Source of the DNA: Methyloceanibacter sp.
GTDB taxonomy: Bacteria; Pseudomonadota; Alphaproteobacteria; Rhizobiales; Methyloligellaceae
Direction: 5' to 3'
NCBI GenBank assembly: GCA_016649675.1
Contig: JAENXG010000045.1
Coordinates: 1-12,932 of the forward strand
Length of the DNA: 12,932 bases
The translations under genes and the position numbers were made by a program. Shown piece by piece: positions 1 to 8,085 of this stretch; within the stretch, counting starts at the first letter, position 1, and each line of letters starts with the position of its first letter. The notes under the pieces were generated by a model. That model was not told the DNA's origin, ran no database searches, and saw nothing but the letters and a program-made list of their open reading frames with translations.

Positions 1-66
1 GCTCGGCATGGCGCCCATCGTGAGGCTTCTTCACTGGGACGCGCCATCTCCTCAACGGAGTAGCCA

Positions 67-82
67 AGACCGCGCGCGGTCT
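67..82 (-). terminator. Candidate hairpin terminator downstream of the DUF2252 gene
   Basis: A perfect 16-bp palindrome (AGACCGCG/CGCGGTCT) lies 36 bp beyond the stop codon of the minus-strand DUF2252 gene. As RNA it would form a 6-bp stem with a CGCG loop. No T-run follows on the minus strand, so it is at best a U-less terminator, and a DNA-level palindrome is equally possible. The rest of positions 1-118 holds no gene that I can support. Confidence 0.3.
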
Positions 83-118
83 CGGTTCCACCCTAGCATG
101 GCATCAGGAAGGACGGGG

Positions 119-1270
119 CTAGCTGCCGGCCGCCAATGGCGAGGAGCGGAAGCTTTTCCAGTCCTGCTCGGTAGCGTTTGCCATGGCCTGCGCCGCATTG
201 AGCAGCCAGTCTGGCTTCCGCTCGGTCAGATCGCGCAGCACCTCGGCCCGCTGATCAGATGTCGCCAGGTGCAGATTGGCCGTCTCGCGCCCCATCTCCC
301 GCAAGATAAGCCGCTCGTCCCGGCGCTTAGGGCAATCCGCCAGCTCGATTCGCCCACAATGCGGGCCTATCCGGCGAACGACCCATCCGTCCTCGACTTC
401 ATAGTAGGGATCCGGCTGCCGCACCGCATGCTTGAGCAGCCAAACCGAGTAAGCGCGCTCCCTTGGCCGCCCCCTGGCCCAACCCCAAGCCGAGGGCAAC
501 CACGCTTTCGCCTCGCGCGCGACCAGACCGCCGTTGCAGGAAGCCGTCGCGATGTATCGCGGCCGACCGAGACTCCCCACCCCGGCGATACGATGCGAGA
601 ATGCGACCTCGGCGGCTCCACCGGGGAGTGACCGTTGCAGCCGCCGCTGAATGCGCTTGGGTGGCGTCATGGGGGGTGCGGTGGTGAGCTTGGACCAGAA
701 ATGGACGGGGTCACGCTCCGCGCCCAGGGCCATTTCCCGCAAGTTAGGGTGGCTTTCCTCGAGAATGATTGGTTTGCCGCCCGCTTCCAGAGATTGAGCA
801 TAGCCTTCGAGCACGGCCGTCGCAGCGTTGGACGCATCGATGGCCAGCCCGTTCTCGTGTTTGGCGAGGATGGCGCTGGTAACCAGCCGAACGAGATCGA
901 CCGCATAGGGCATCTGGGCAACCTCATCGAAATCGTTGACGCCCCACACCAGCCTGCCCTCGGTATCGCGCCACGTTCCGAAGTTCTCCACATGCAGATC
1001 GCCCATCGCCAACACCCGCGGTGCCTTGGCGAGGTCAGGGCAGACCTCCAGCCATAGCGGACCCCAGCGGTAGAAGGTCGCGCGCAGGAATGCGAACAGC
1101 GAACCCGTCATCTGCTGGTGCTTCAGGAGAATATCCGGTTCGACGACATCGACGCGCTCATGTAGCCAACGCTCATAGTCGATAGTGGCCGCGACGATCG
1201 GTGCAGCGCCGCTTGCGGTCGCCGGCGGAAGAGCATCGCCACGGGTCTTCGCCTTTTTTGACCGGGCCAT
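119..1270 (-). CDS. DUF2252 family protein (kinase-like fold, function unknown)
   Basis: This 383-residue protein matches the DUF2252 family, a widespread bacterial group of unknown function whose core resembles aminoglycoside phosphotransferase and protein-kinase folds. The recognisable motifs are GDLHVENFG (residues 90-98), which looks like the catalytic HGDxHxxN loop of such kinases, and NDFDE (112-116), which looks like the metal-binding DFD segment. Further on are GVGSLGRPRYIA (230-241) and a C-terminal YAQ/LHLAT-type helical region. Length is about normal for the family. The first 25 residues are Lys/Arg/Ala-rich and probably disordered. No signal peptide or membrane helix is present, so it should be cytosolic. 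The start is set by a good AAAGGAG ribosome-binding site 9 bases upstream. The gene stands alone and is divergent from the DUF4431 gene. A phosphotransferase role is inference from motifs only and no substrate is known. Confidence 0.85.
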   Translation of the reverse strand: MARSKKAKTRGDALPPATASGAAPIVAATIDYERWLHERVDVVEPDILLKHQQMTGSLFAFLRATFYRWGPLWLEVCPDLAKAPRVLAMGDLHVENFGTWRDTEGRLVWGVNDFDEVAQMPYAVDLVRLVTSAILAKHENGLAIDASNAATAVLEGYAQSLEAGGKPIILEESHPNLREMALGAERDPVHFWSKLTTAPPMTPPKRIQRRLQRSLPGGAAEVAFSHRIAGVGSLGRPRYIATASCNGGLVAREAKAWLPSAWGWARGRPRERAYSVWLLKHAVRQPDPYYEVEDGWVVRRIGPHCGRIELADCPKRRDERLILREMGRETANLHLATSDQRAEVLRDLTERKPDWLLNAAQAMANATEQDWKSFRSSPLAAGS

Positions 1271-1279
1271 GGTTCATTA

Positions 1280-1286
1280 CTCCTTT
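1280..1286 (-). promoter_or_regulatory. Ribosome-binding site fixing the DUF2252 start
   Basis: On the minus strand the sequence AAAGGAG sits 9 bases before the ATG at 1270. It is a near-ideal Shine-Dalgarno match and supports this start over downstream alternatives. Confidence 0.7.
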
Positions 1287-1370
1287 GAGCGACTCGAGCC
1301 GAGGGTTCCACAACGCGCGAGCCGAGTATTATGAGGCCGCCGCGCTCCTTTGTCTTGGCACTCGAACCTC

Positions 1371-1757
1371 ATGAGACCGTTCCCCGCATTGATCGTGACG
1401 GCCGTGGCACTCATGGCTTCGGCATCAGACGCGGCCGAGTGCATGCATGCGAACGACGCAAGCGAAATTGCTGAAGGCAGTCTCTCGCAGAAGACCTTCG
1501 AAGACGCCAACGGCCGGCCTGAAAAGGCTTTCATCCTCACAATGCCGGTACCGACCTGTCTTAGCGGTGCCGACGAGTCCGACAATGTGAAGAGCTCAAC
1601 GACGATCCACATCTATTCGTCCAATGACGCAGTCTCCAAGAGCATCAAGAAATTCGTGGGAAAGCCGGTCGAGGTGCACGGGTCAGCCTTTGGCGCCATT
1701 ACGGCGCATCACCATGCGCCGATCGTGATGGACATCAGCGAGATCGATCAGATCTGA
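1371..1757 (+). CDS. Small secreted DUF4431-domain protein
   Basis: The product is 128 residues from the ATG at 1371. The frame is open back to a TTG at 1350, but the ATG gives a clean signal peptide: a short positive start (MRP), a hydrophobic core (FPALIVTAVALMASA) and a likely cleavage around SDAA-EC. The mature part resembles DUF4431. It has a GSLSQKTF strand near the start, a PVPTCL segment, a VGKPVEVHGSAFGA strand and the characteristic His-rich AHHHAPIVMDI near the C-terminus, where the family usually has GHHHTPV. It is probably periplasmic and its function is unknown. The three adjacent histidines could bind metal, but this is a guess. There is no good Shine-Dalgarno sequence before 1371. 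It is divergent from the DUF2252 gene and convergent with the oxoprolinase gene, so it is probably monocistronic. Confidence 0.8.
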   Translation: MRPFPALIVTAVALMASASDAAECMHANDASEIAEGSLSQKTFEDANGRPEKAFILTMPVPTCLSGADESDNVKSSTTIHIYSSNDAVSKSIKKFVGKPVEVHGSAFGAITAHHHAPIVMDISEIDQI

Positions 1758-1758
1758 G

Positions 1759-1776
1759 CGACGCGTCGCCGCGTCG
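1759..1776 (+). terminator. Candidate terminator hairpin between convergent genes
   Basis: CGACGCG-TCGC-CGCGTCG forms a perfect 7-bp stem with a 4-base loop, starting 2 bases after the DUF4431 stop codon. It is followed by TTAT on the plus strand. The U-tract is weak, so this is only a possible intrinsic terminator. It could also serve the convergent oxoprolinase gene from the other side. Confidence 0.4.
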
Positions 1777-1844
1777 TTATCCTCAAATGGCGGCGGGCGT
1801 GGTCCTTCGGGGCTCGGACTTCGCCCTCGCACAGGACGATGGGT

Positions 1845-4800
1845 TCATTTCCGCTCGCGTCGTGGCCCGAACCCGCCGCCCGTCGGCGTCTTAATGATGA
1901 TGGCCTCGCCGGGCTCGATCACGGTTTGGTCGGAGCCTTTGAGCCGCTCGAGACTTCCATCCTTGCGCCGCACCCAATTCTCGCCGAGCTGACCGTCCTC
2001 CCCGCCGAACAGTCCGAAGGGGCGCACTTTGCGGAAGCCCGAGAGGATCGCGCACTCCATCCGCTCCAAGAACCTGATCACACGCAGCGTCCCGTCGCCG
2101 GCGCGCCATTTGCCCTTGCCACCCGAGCCCCGCGCGATCTCGAACCGCTCGAGCAGTACAGGGTAGCGGAGCTCCAGCACCTCAGGATCGGTCAGCCGCG
2201 AATTGGTCATGTGGGTCTGCACGGCGGCGGCGCCATCGAAGCCTTCGCCCGCCGGCGCGCCCGAGCAGATCGTCTCGTAATATTGGAAGCGCTCATTGCC
2301 GAAGGTGAGGTTGTTCATAGTGCCTTGCGCCGAGCCCAGCACCCCAAGGGCGCCATAGAGGCAATTGACGATGGTCTGGCTTGTCTCGACATTGCCGGCG
2401 GCGACCGCGGCCGGGTAACGCGGCTTCAGCATCGATCCTTTCGGCACCACGATCTTGATTTGGCGGAGGCAGCCCGCGTTCAGCGGAATGTCATCGTCAA
2501 CCAGCGTGCGGAAGACATAGAGCACGCAGGCGCGCGTGATCGGTTCAGGCGCGTTGAACGCGTCTTCAGCTTGCGCGCTTGTGCCGGTGAAATCGACGGT
2601 CGCCTTTTTGGCCTTGCGGTCGATGGTGATGGCGACCTTGATCAGGCTGCCCTGATCGGTCGCAACCTCAAAGCGCGAATTTTTGAGCTTGGCGATGACG
2701 CGGGCCACGGCCTCGGCTGCATTGTCCTGCACATGGCCCATATAGGCGCGCACGGTGCCTAGCCCGTAGCGGCGGACCATCTTGTGCAGCTCCGCCACGC
2801 CCTTCTCATTGGCGGCGACCTGGGCTTTCAGGTCGGCGATGTTCTGCGATGGGTTCCGCGCAGGGTAGGGGGCCTTGGTCAGAAGCTCGAGCACTTCATC
2901 CTCGCGAAAGCGGCCGCGTGCCACGAGCTTGAAGGGATCGATATAGATGCCTTCCTCCTCTATTCGGCTGGCCTTGGGGCTCATCGAGCCTGGCGCGATG
3001 CCGCCGATATCGGCGTGATGCCCGCGCGCGGCGACGAAGAAGAGAAGATCGGGGCTATTCTCGCCGAACACCGGCGTCACCACGGTGATGTCGGGGAGGT
3101 GCGTGCCGCCGTTATAGGGGGCATTCAGCATGTAGACGGCGCCGGGCTTCAGCGCGTCGCCCATTTCGCGCAAGATCGTCTCGACGCTTCGGTCCATGGA
3201 GCCGAGATGCACCGGGATATGCGGGGCATTGGCGATGAGCCGGCCGCGCGCGTCGAAAATGGCGCAGGAGAAATCGAGTCGCTCCTTGATGTTGATCGAG
3301 CGCGCCGTGTTTTGCAGCGCGTAGCCCATCTGCTCGGCGACCGAGGTGAAGAGATTGTTGAACACCTCAAGCATCACCGGGTCGGCATGCTTGCCCACGC
3401 GGGCCTCGGATTTTTTCCCGATGCGGGTCAAGAGGAGGTGATTGCGCGCGGTAACCTCCGCCTCCCATTCGGGCTCCACCACCACGGTCTGATGGTTCTC
3501 GATGATGAGGGCCGGTCCTTTGATGCGATCGCCCGGCGCAAGATCGGCGCGGAGAAAGACCGGTGCCTCGTGCCAGCTTCCGCTAGTGAAGATCTCGGTG
3601 ACGGTATGGGGCGAAGCAGGGGCGGTCGCCGAGACCGGAAGCTCGGGCTCCACGATCTTCTCGCCGCCTCCGGCCGCCTCGATCTCGATTGCCTCGATCT
3701 CGACGTCCTTCTCCGGGCTGATAAAGCCGAAGCGCTTGAGATGGGCGATCTCGAACAGCGCCCGCATGCCGCGCAAGCTCGCGACGGGGATGGGAAGGGA
3801 GCTGTCGGTGCCGGCATAGCGGAGATGGGCTTGCGCGATGACCGTGATCTCCCCGCTGTCGACGCCCTGGCGGACCAGCTCCTGCTTGACCTCTTCTTCG
3901 AGCTTCGGGCGGATCGTGGCGAGCGCGGCAAGGCCGTGATCGTCGAGACTTGCGAGCACGGTGCGGGTCCGCGTTGCGCGCAAGGACGCGAGCCCCATGC
4001 CGAAGGCCGACAGCACGCCCGAGAGCGGGTGAATCAGCACGCTCGTAAGCCCAAGCGCGTCGGCGACGAGGCAGGCATGCTGCCCGCCCGCGCCACCGAA
4101 GGAGTTGAGCACGTACTCGGTCACGTCATGGCCGCGCTGCACCGAGATAGTCTTGATGGCGTTCGCCATGTTCTCGACGGCGATTCTGATGAAGCCGTCG
4201 GCGACCTCTTCAGGCGAGCGGCCGTCGCCGAGCTTGCGGGCAAGCGACTTGAAACCCTTGTGCACCGCGTCGGCATCGAGAGGTTGGTCCTGGCCCGGCC
4301 CGAAAATAGGCGGAAAGAAATCAGGCAGGAGCTTGCCCGTCGTGACATTGGCGTCGGTGACGGTGAGCGGGCCGCCGCGCCGGTAGCTCAGAGGTCCGGG
4401 AGCGGCGCCCGCCGAGTCGGGACCGACACGGAAGCGCGCGCCGTCATAATGGAGGATCGAGCCGCCGCCGGCGGCAACGGTGTGGATCAGCATCATCGGC
4501 GCGCGGACGCGTGCGCCAGCCACCACGCTCTCGAACGTGCGCTCATAAAGACCGTCATAGTGGCAGACATCGGTCGAGGTGCCGCCCATGTCGAAGCCGA
4601 TGATCTTGGCGAAGCCTGCGAGCCGCGCCGTCTCTACGGCGCCGACCACGCCGCCCGCCGGCCCTGACAGGATGGCGTCCTTGCCCCGGAACAGCGCCGC
4701 CGAGGTCAGCCCGCCTGATGACTGCATGAAGAGGAGGCGTGGTGCTTGCTGGCCACGAGCAAGGCGCGAACTCCCTCTCCCCGACGGGGAGAGGGCCGGG

Positions 4801-5579
4801 GTGAGGGGGGTTCCAACGTAAGTTTGTTGCCCCTCACCCGGCGCACTGAAGCGCGCCGACCTCCCCCCGCTGGGGAGAGATGGAAGCGCCGCAGCGACGC
4901 GGTCTACATAGCGGCGCAGCAGCGGCGAGAGATAAGCATCGACCACAGCAGTGTCGCCGCGGCCCACGAACTTGACGAGCGGGCTCACCTCATGGCTCGC
5001 CGAGATCTGCGTGAAGCCTGCCTCCCGTGCGAGCGCGGCCGCCTGTCGCTCATGCGCCGGGTAGGCGTAAGCATGCATGAAGACGATGGCCATGGCGCTG
5101 ATGCCGTCGGCGCGTGCGGCTTTCAGCGCAGCGCTTGTCGCCTCGAGATCGAGCTTGGTCTCGATCATCCCATCAGCGCGCACGCGCTCGGGCACCTCGA
5201 CGACACGTGTGTACAGCATCGAAGGCTTCTCGATGCGGCGGGCGAAGATCTTGGGTCTCGCCTGATAGCCGATCTCGAGCGCATCGCGGAACCCCTGGCT
5301 GACGATGAGCAGAACCGGATCGCCCTCGCGCTCGAGCAGCGCATTGGTGGCGACGGTGGTGCCCATCCTGACGCTGGCGATCGCGTCCGCCGGCAGCCGC
5401 GTCCCGCGCGGGCAGCCGATCAGGTCGGCGATACCGGCGAGGGCCGCATCCTCGTAAGCCTCCGGATTCTCCGAGAGGAGCTTGCGCGTGAGCAGCCTGC
5501 CGTCAGGCGCCCGCGCCACGATGTCGGTGAACGTCCCGCCCCGGTCGATGAAGAACTGCCATTGGCCGCTGTCGCTCAT
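1845..5579 (-). CDS. 5-oxoprolinase / hydantoinase family protein (HyuA-HyuB fusion)
   Basis: This 1244-residue protein has the layout of ATP-dependent 5-oxoprolinase (OPLAH type, about 1,200-1,290 residues). That enzyme opens 5-oxoproline to glutamate using ATP; relatives open hydantoins. The HyuA half begins with the nucleotide-binding motif IDRGGTFTDI (11-20). It continues through RMGTTVATNAL (71-81), LLFMQSSGGL (282-291), GFDMGGTSTDV (328-338) and NSFGGAGGQHAC (492-503). The HyuB half starts near residue 733 (DPVMLEVFNNLF) and ends with PTGGGFG. There is no signal peptide, so it is cytosolic. The ATG overlaps the stop of the upstream carbonic anhydrase gene as ATGA, with no Shine-Dalgarno sequence of its own, which suggests translational coupling. 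Oddly, residues about 234-279 are a low-complexity insert encoded by hairpin repeats at 4771-4880, just before LLFMQSSGGL. The reading frame is intact. The fold is certain, but the substrate (oxoproline, hydantoin or another cyclic amide) is not. Confidence 0.93.
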   Translation of the reverse strand: MSDSGQWQFFIDRGGTFTDIVARAPDGRLLTRKLLSENPEAYEDAALAGIADLIGCPRGTRLPADAIASVRMGTTVATNALLEREGDPVLLIVSQGFRDALEIGYQARPKIFARRIEKPSMLYTRVVEVPERVRADGMIETKLDLEATSAALKAARADGISAMAIVFMHAYAYPAHERQAAALAREAGFTQISASHEVSPLVKFVGRGDTAVVDAYLSPLLRRYVDRVAAALPSLPSGGRSARFSAPGEGQQTYVGTPLTPALSPSGRGSSRLARGQQAPRLLFMQSSGGLTSAALFRGKDAILSGPAGGVVGAVETARLAGFAKIIGFDMGGTSTDVCHYDGLYERTFESVVAGARVRAPMMLIHTVAAGGGSILHYDGARFRVGPDSAGAAPGPLSYRRGGPLTVTDANVTTGKLLPDFFPPIFGPGQDQPLDADAVHKGFKSLARKLGDGRSPEEVADGFIRIAVENMANAIKTISVQRGHDVTEYVLNSFGGAGGQHACLVADALGLTSVLIHPLSGVLSAFGMGLASLRATRTRTVLASLDDHGLAALATIRPKLEEEVKQELVRQGVDSGEITVIAQAHLRYAGTDSSLPIPVASLRGMRALFEIAHLKRFGFISPEKDVEIEAIEIEAAGGGEKIVEPELPVSATAPASPHTVTEIFTSGSWHEAPVFLRADLAPGDRIKGPALIIENHQTVVVEPEWEAEVTARNHLLLTRIGKKSEARVGKHADPVMLEVFNNLFTSVAEQMGYALQNTARSINIKERLDFSCAIFDARGRLIANAPHIPVHLGSMDRSVETILREMGDALKPGAVYMLNAPYNGGTHLPDITVVTPVFGENSPDLLFFVAARGHHADIGGIAPGSMSPKASRIEEEGIYIDPFKLVARGRFREDEVLELLTKAPYPARNPSQNIADLKAQVAANEKGVAELHKMVRRYGLGTVRAYMGHVQDNAAEAVARVIAKLKNSRFEVATDQGSLIKVAITIDRKAKKATVDFTGTSAQAEDAFNAPEPITRACVLYVFRTLVDDDIPLNAGCLRQIKIVVPKGSMLKPRYPAAVAAGNVETSQTIVNCLYGALGVLGSAQGTMNNLTFGNERFQYYETICSGAPAGEGFDGAAAVQTHMTNSRLTDPEVLELRYPVLLERFEIARGSGGKGKWRAGDGTLRVIRFLERMECAILSGFRKVRPFGLFGGEDGQLGENWVRRKDGSLERLKGSDQTVIEPGEAIIIKTPTGGGFGPRRERK
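4771..4880. repeat. Pair of inverted hairpin repeats lying in frame inside the oxoprolinase gene
   Basis: The first unit contains a perfect 10-bp hairpin, CCCTCTCCCC-GAC-GGGGAGAGGG (4773-4795), followed by CCGGGGTGAGGGG (4796-4808). The second unit is an inverted, diverged copy. It begins with CCCCTCACCCGG (4830-4841), contains a small GGCGC/GCGCC hairpin (4840-4856), and ends with CTCCCC-CCGCT-GGGGAG (4861-4877). Elements with this C/T-rich core are familiar as dispersed intergenic repeats in proteobacteria, and their translation yields the recurrent peptide TPLTPALSP, which is present here at residues 257-265. Here the pair lies inside a conserved gene without breaking its frame. The exact insertion borders cannot be fixed without homologues. 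Confidence 0.8.
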
Positions 5580-6106
5580 CCGATGCGCTTCAAACCCGCA
5601 GCGTAGCGCTTCCAGCGCTTGACGTAGACGTCCGCCGCGCGCGCGATCATGGCGCGCACGTTCTCGTCGGTCTCGCGCACGGCTTTGGCAGGGGCCCCGA
5701 GGATCACCGAATTGTCGGGGAAGGTCTTGCCTTCAGTGATAAGCGCGCCGGCGCCGACCAAGCAATTCGCACCGATCTGCGCGCCATTGAGCAAGATCGC
5801 GCCCATGCCGATGAGGCTCTGATCGCCAACCGTGCAGCCATGCAGCACGACGTTATGGCCGATGACGCAATCCTTGCCGATGGTGAGCGGAAAGCCCGGG
5901 TCGGTGTGGAGCGTCGCATTGTCCTGGATCTGCGAGCGCTCCCCGATCTCGATCCACTCATTGTCGCCGCGGAGCACCGAGCCGTACCAGATGCTCACCT
6001 CGGAATGGAGCCGCACGCGCCCGATCACGGCGGCGGTCTCGGCCACCCAGTACAGGCCGTCGGCGGGAAACTCAGGCCTTGTCCCGTCGAGCTCGTAGAT
6101 CGCCAT
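5576..6106 (-). CDS. Gamma-class carbonic anhydrase family protein (PaaY/YrdA-like)
   Basis: This 176-residue protein is built of left-handed beta-helix hexapeptide repeats (for example IGRVRL, IGKDCVIGHNVVL, IGMGAILLNGAQIG, VGAGALI). Three histidines are at the expected metal positions: H67 in LHTD, H84 in IGHN and H89 in LHGC. The last two are five residues apart, as in Cam-type gamma carbonic anhydrases. The segment SIWYGSVLRGDNEWIEIGERSQIQDNATLH (split here for description) is the family signature around residues 38-67. Members form trimers with zinc or iron between subunits. Many in this short subfamily have little or unproven carbonic anhydrase activity. It is cytosolic, with no signal peptide. 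AAAGGA lies 7 bases before the ATG, and the gene follows the membrane-protein gene by 17 bp. Its stop overlaps the oxoprolinase start by 4 bp, so all three should be co-transcribed. A supporting metabolic role is inference. Confidence 0.92.
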   Translation of the reverse strand: MAIYELDGTRPEFPADGLYWVAETAAVIGRVRLHSEVSIWYGSVLRGDNEWIEIGERSQIQDNATLHTDPGFPLTIGKDCVIGHNVVLHGCTVGDQSLIGMGAILLNGAQIGANCLVGAGALITEGKTFPDNSVILGAPAKAVRETDENVRAMIARAADVYVKRWKRYAAGLKRIG

Positions 6107-6123
6107 GCGCTAGTCCTTTCCCC

Positions 6124-7962
6124 TCATTTGGTGCGTCCTCGCGACGGCGGCCTCGCGGCTTGAAGCTCGCCTTCGAGCATCGTGACCTTGCGCCGCAGCT
6201 CTCCGCTCTCGAGTTCCGCATACATGGCGGCGGCGTCGCGGGCCAGCCGCGCGAGCATGGCGCGCTCATTGGAGTCGAGGTCGGTGCCGGAGGCATGCGG
6301 CCCATAGAGCGACACGGCAAAGCAGCGGATGGGATTGACGGCGGGCACGGCGAGAACCGGGCGGCTAAGCCCCGAAGGGAGATCGAGCCCGTCAGCTTCG
6401 TCCTCCGCCAGAGAGAAGGGCTTGCCATCCGAAACGGGCGCGAGCATCGGCGCCTCGGGCTTGAGCGTGCGCGTCGTGCCGTCGTCCCAGCCCTTTCCAT
6501 TCTCATCCCTGAGAAAGACCGGCCCCTGCCGGCGGAAGGACGCGGCCGAGGCGAGCTTGAGTGCATCGTACGCCTCATCGGCTAAAAGCCGGTCGATCTC
6601 GGTGGCCCTTCCAGCGCCGCGAATGGCTTCGGCAAGCTTGCGCTCCGCCTCGTCGACCTCCCGGTTGAAATAGCGGTCGGCAAGATGGACGGCGCCATCG
6701 TGCATACGGGAGATGAGAAACACCGCGCCAGCACCAAGCATGAGCCAGGCCCAGCCCGGCAGGCTGAGATGCTCCTGAATGCGTTCGACCTCATGATGCA
6801 GAAACAGCGCCGGGATGCTGAGGGTGAGGCCGAGAATGGTCACGCGGCGGAGTGGGATCGTCACGCTCACGACGCGGGGCCGGCGCACCGCCTCGAACAC
6901 GAACAGGCAGAGGATACCGTTCACCAGATAGAGGAGGCCGATAATGTCCTCCGTCGGCGTGAAGTCACCCCAGGCCGTATCGAAGATCGTCGTCTCCGAG
7001 GCAAGCTCGGCGATGAGGAAGGACGGCAAGCCGATGAGGCAGCCCCACATCACCCACCGCACGCGCTGATAATCCTCAGGCGTCTGCGTCCGCCGCCGCA
7101 CCATCAGGATCGCGAGCGCACAGAAGTCGACGAGAAAGCCCGTGAGAATTGCCGCCCGCGTCGTCGCCTCGGTGGGAAAGCCGAACACGCTGCCATAGGT
7201 GGAGAGCCGGGCGATCGCAAAGCCAGCGGCGAGGAAGGGCAGTGCGCGTTCGAGCGGGCGCCATCTCGCTTCCGTGTTGCTGTTGGGGACGCGCAGCACG
7301 AAGAGGATGAGCCCCGCATAGCCTGCGGCCTCGGCGATGCAGGCGGCGGCGTCTTGCGCGAGCAAGAGCGCCGGCCATTGCTGCAGGATGGCGTAGAACC
7401 CAAAGACTTGGCCCGGATTGAACCAGTTCACATAGAGGAAGAAACCCCAACTCATCGCCGAGGGCCTGGTCCACACGAGCCACGCGGCAGCCAGCACCAC
7501 CAGGATGCCGGCGATCTGATCGAGGACCACCACCGCGCGAATGAAGAAATTCGACGGCCGCTGCACAGCGATCAGCGTCACCTGCCGCGCTGGCGCGGCC
7601 TCGGTCGCGGCAAGGTCGAGGGTCGCGCCGCGGCCAGGCAAGACGAATTGCAGGCCGCCGAGCAGGGCGAGCGCATTGCCGCAGGTCGCTAGATCCGCGA
7701 AGCTGCATTTGAGACGCGCTAGGTCGAGCCGGTCGCCGACCCGTACGCCTTCCTGCCACGCCGGCGAGGAAGCCTCGTCGGGAAAAGGCCCGGTAACGTT
7801 GTAGATCAGTCCGTCATTGTTGGCGTAGAAGCCGAACGAGCCGAGCGGCTGCGCCACCCGCACGAGGTCCGGGACGATCGTGGCGATGCCCCACAGCGCA
7901 AGCACAACAACCAGGATTCGACTGCGCATCATGGGGCCATGTGCTTGTTCAGGTCTGACCAT
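6124..7962 (-). CDS. Sensor-like multi-pass membrane protein with GAF-like C-terminus and no kinase domain
   Basis: The product is 612 residues from the ATG at 7962. Alternatives are TTG at 7995 and ATG at 7932 or 7929, and none has a good ribosome-binding site. Numbering from 7962, one helix (about 16-34) is followed by an extracytoplasmic stretch of about 100 residues. That stretch contains WQEGVRVGDRLDL (69-81), which resembles the PDZ-like ligand region of some sensor proteins. About seven or eight helices follow (from about 143 to 419). Then comes ADRYFNREVDEAERKLAEA (428-446), a juxtamembrane linker like that of 7TM-GAF histidine kinases (DRxFFRxxYDAE). A GAF-like domain (about 450-585) includes SRPVLAVPAV and LDSNERAMLARLARDAA, and the protein ends in a short coiled coil (about 575-605). 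Histidine kinase motifs (H-box, N/G boxes) are absent. It is probably an inner-membrane sensor or partner protein. It is the first gene of the probable operon with the carbonic anhydrase and oxoprolinase genes. The ligand and output are unknown. Confidence 0.75.
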   Translation of the reverse strand: MVRPEQAHGPMMRSRILVVVLALWGIATIVPDLVRVAQPLGSFGFYANNDGLIYNVTGPFPDEASSPAWQEGVRVGDRLDLARLKCSFADLATCGNALALLGGLQFVLPGRGATLDLAATEAAPARQVTLIAVQRPSNFFIRAVVVLDQIAGILVVLAAAWLVWTRPSAMSWGFFLYVNWFNPGQVFGFYAILQQWPALLLAQDAAACIAEAAGYAGLILFVLRVPNSNTEARWRPLERALPFLAAGFAIARLSTYGSVFGFPTEATTRAAILTGFLVDFCALAILMVRRRTQTPEDYQRVRWVMWGCLIGLPSFLIAELASETTIFDTAWGDFTPTEDIIGLLYLVNGILCLFVFEAVRRPRVVSVTIPLRRVTILGLTLSIPALFLHHEVERIQEHLSLPGWAWLMLGAGAVFLISRMHDGAVHLADRYFNREVDEAERKLAEAIRGAGRATEIDRLLADEAYDALKLASAASFRRQGPVFLRDENGKGWDDGTTRTLKPEAPMLAPVSDGKPFSLAEDEADGLDLPSGLSRPVLAVPAVNPIRCFAVSLYGPHASGTDLDSNERAMLARLARDAAAMYAELESGELRRKVTMLEGELQAARPPSRGRTK

Positions 7963-8085
7963 CGAAGCCGTTGCCGTCGTCAAGAGGGCTGGCAACGCGA
8001 TACATTAGAGGGACTGACCTTAGACAACGGCGCCCGATGACGCGTCAATCTGCCGGGCCGAGCAAGAGGCGACAAGGGGGAAGGG

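Noticed and set aside
1288..1311. GGAAC on the minus strand upstream of the DUF2252 gene as a possible EcfG stress-sigma promoter
   Set aside because: No CGTT-like -10 element lies at the right distance, and the site runs into the ribosome-binding site.
1839..4667. Two long plus-strand open frames (1839-2762 and 2784-4667) opposite the oxoprolinase gene
   Set aside because: They mirror the codon bias of the real minus-strand gene, are rich in Arg/His/Gly/Asp with no recognisable domain, and the minus-strand frame carries every conserved family motif.
6685..7692. 335-codon plus-strand open frame opposite the membrane-protein gene
   Set aside because: It is a highly charged, low-complexity translation typical of an antisense shadow in GC-rich DNA; the minus strand encodes clear membrane helices.
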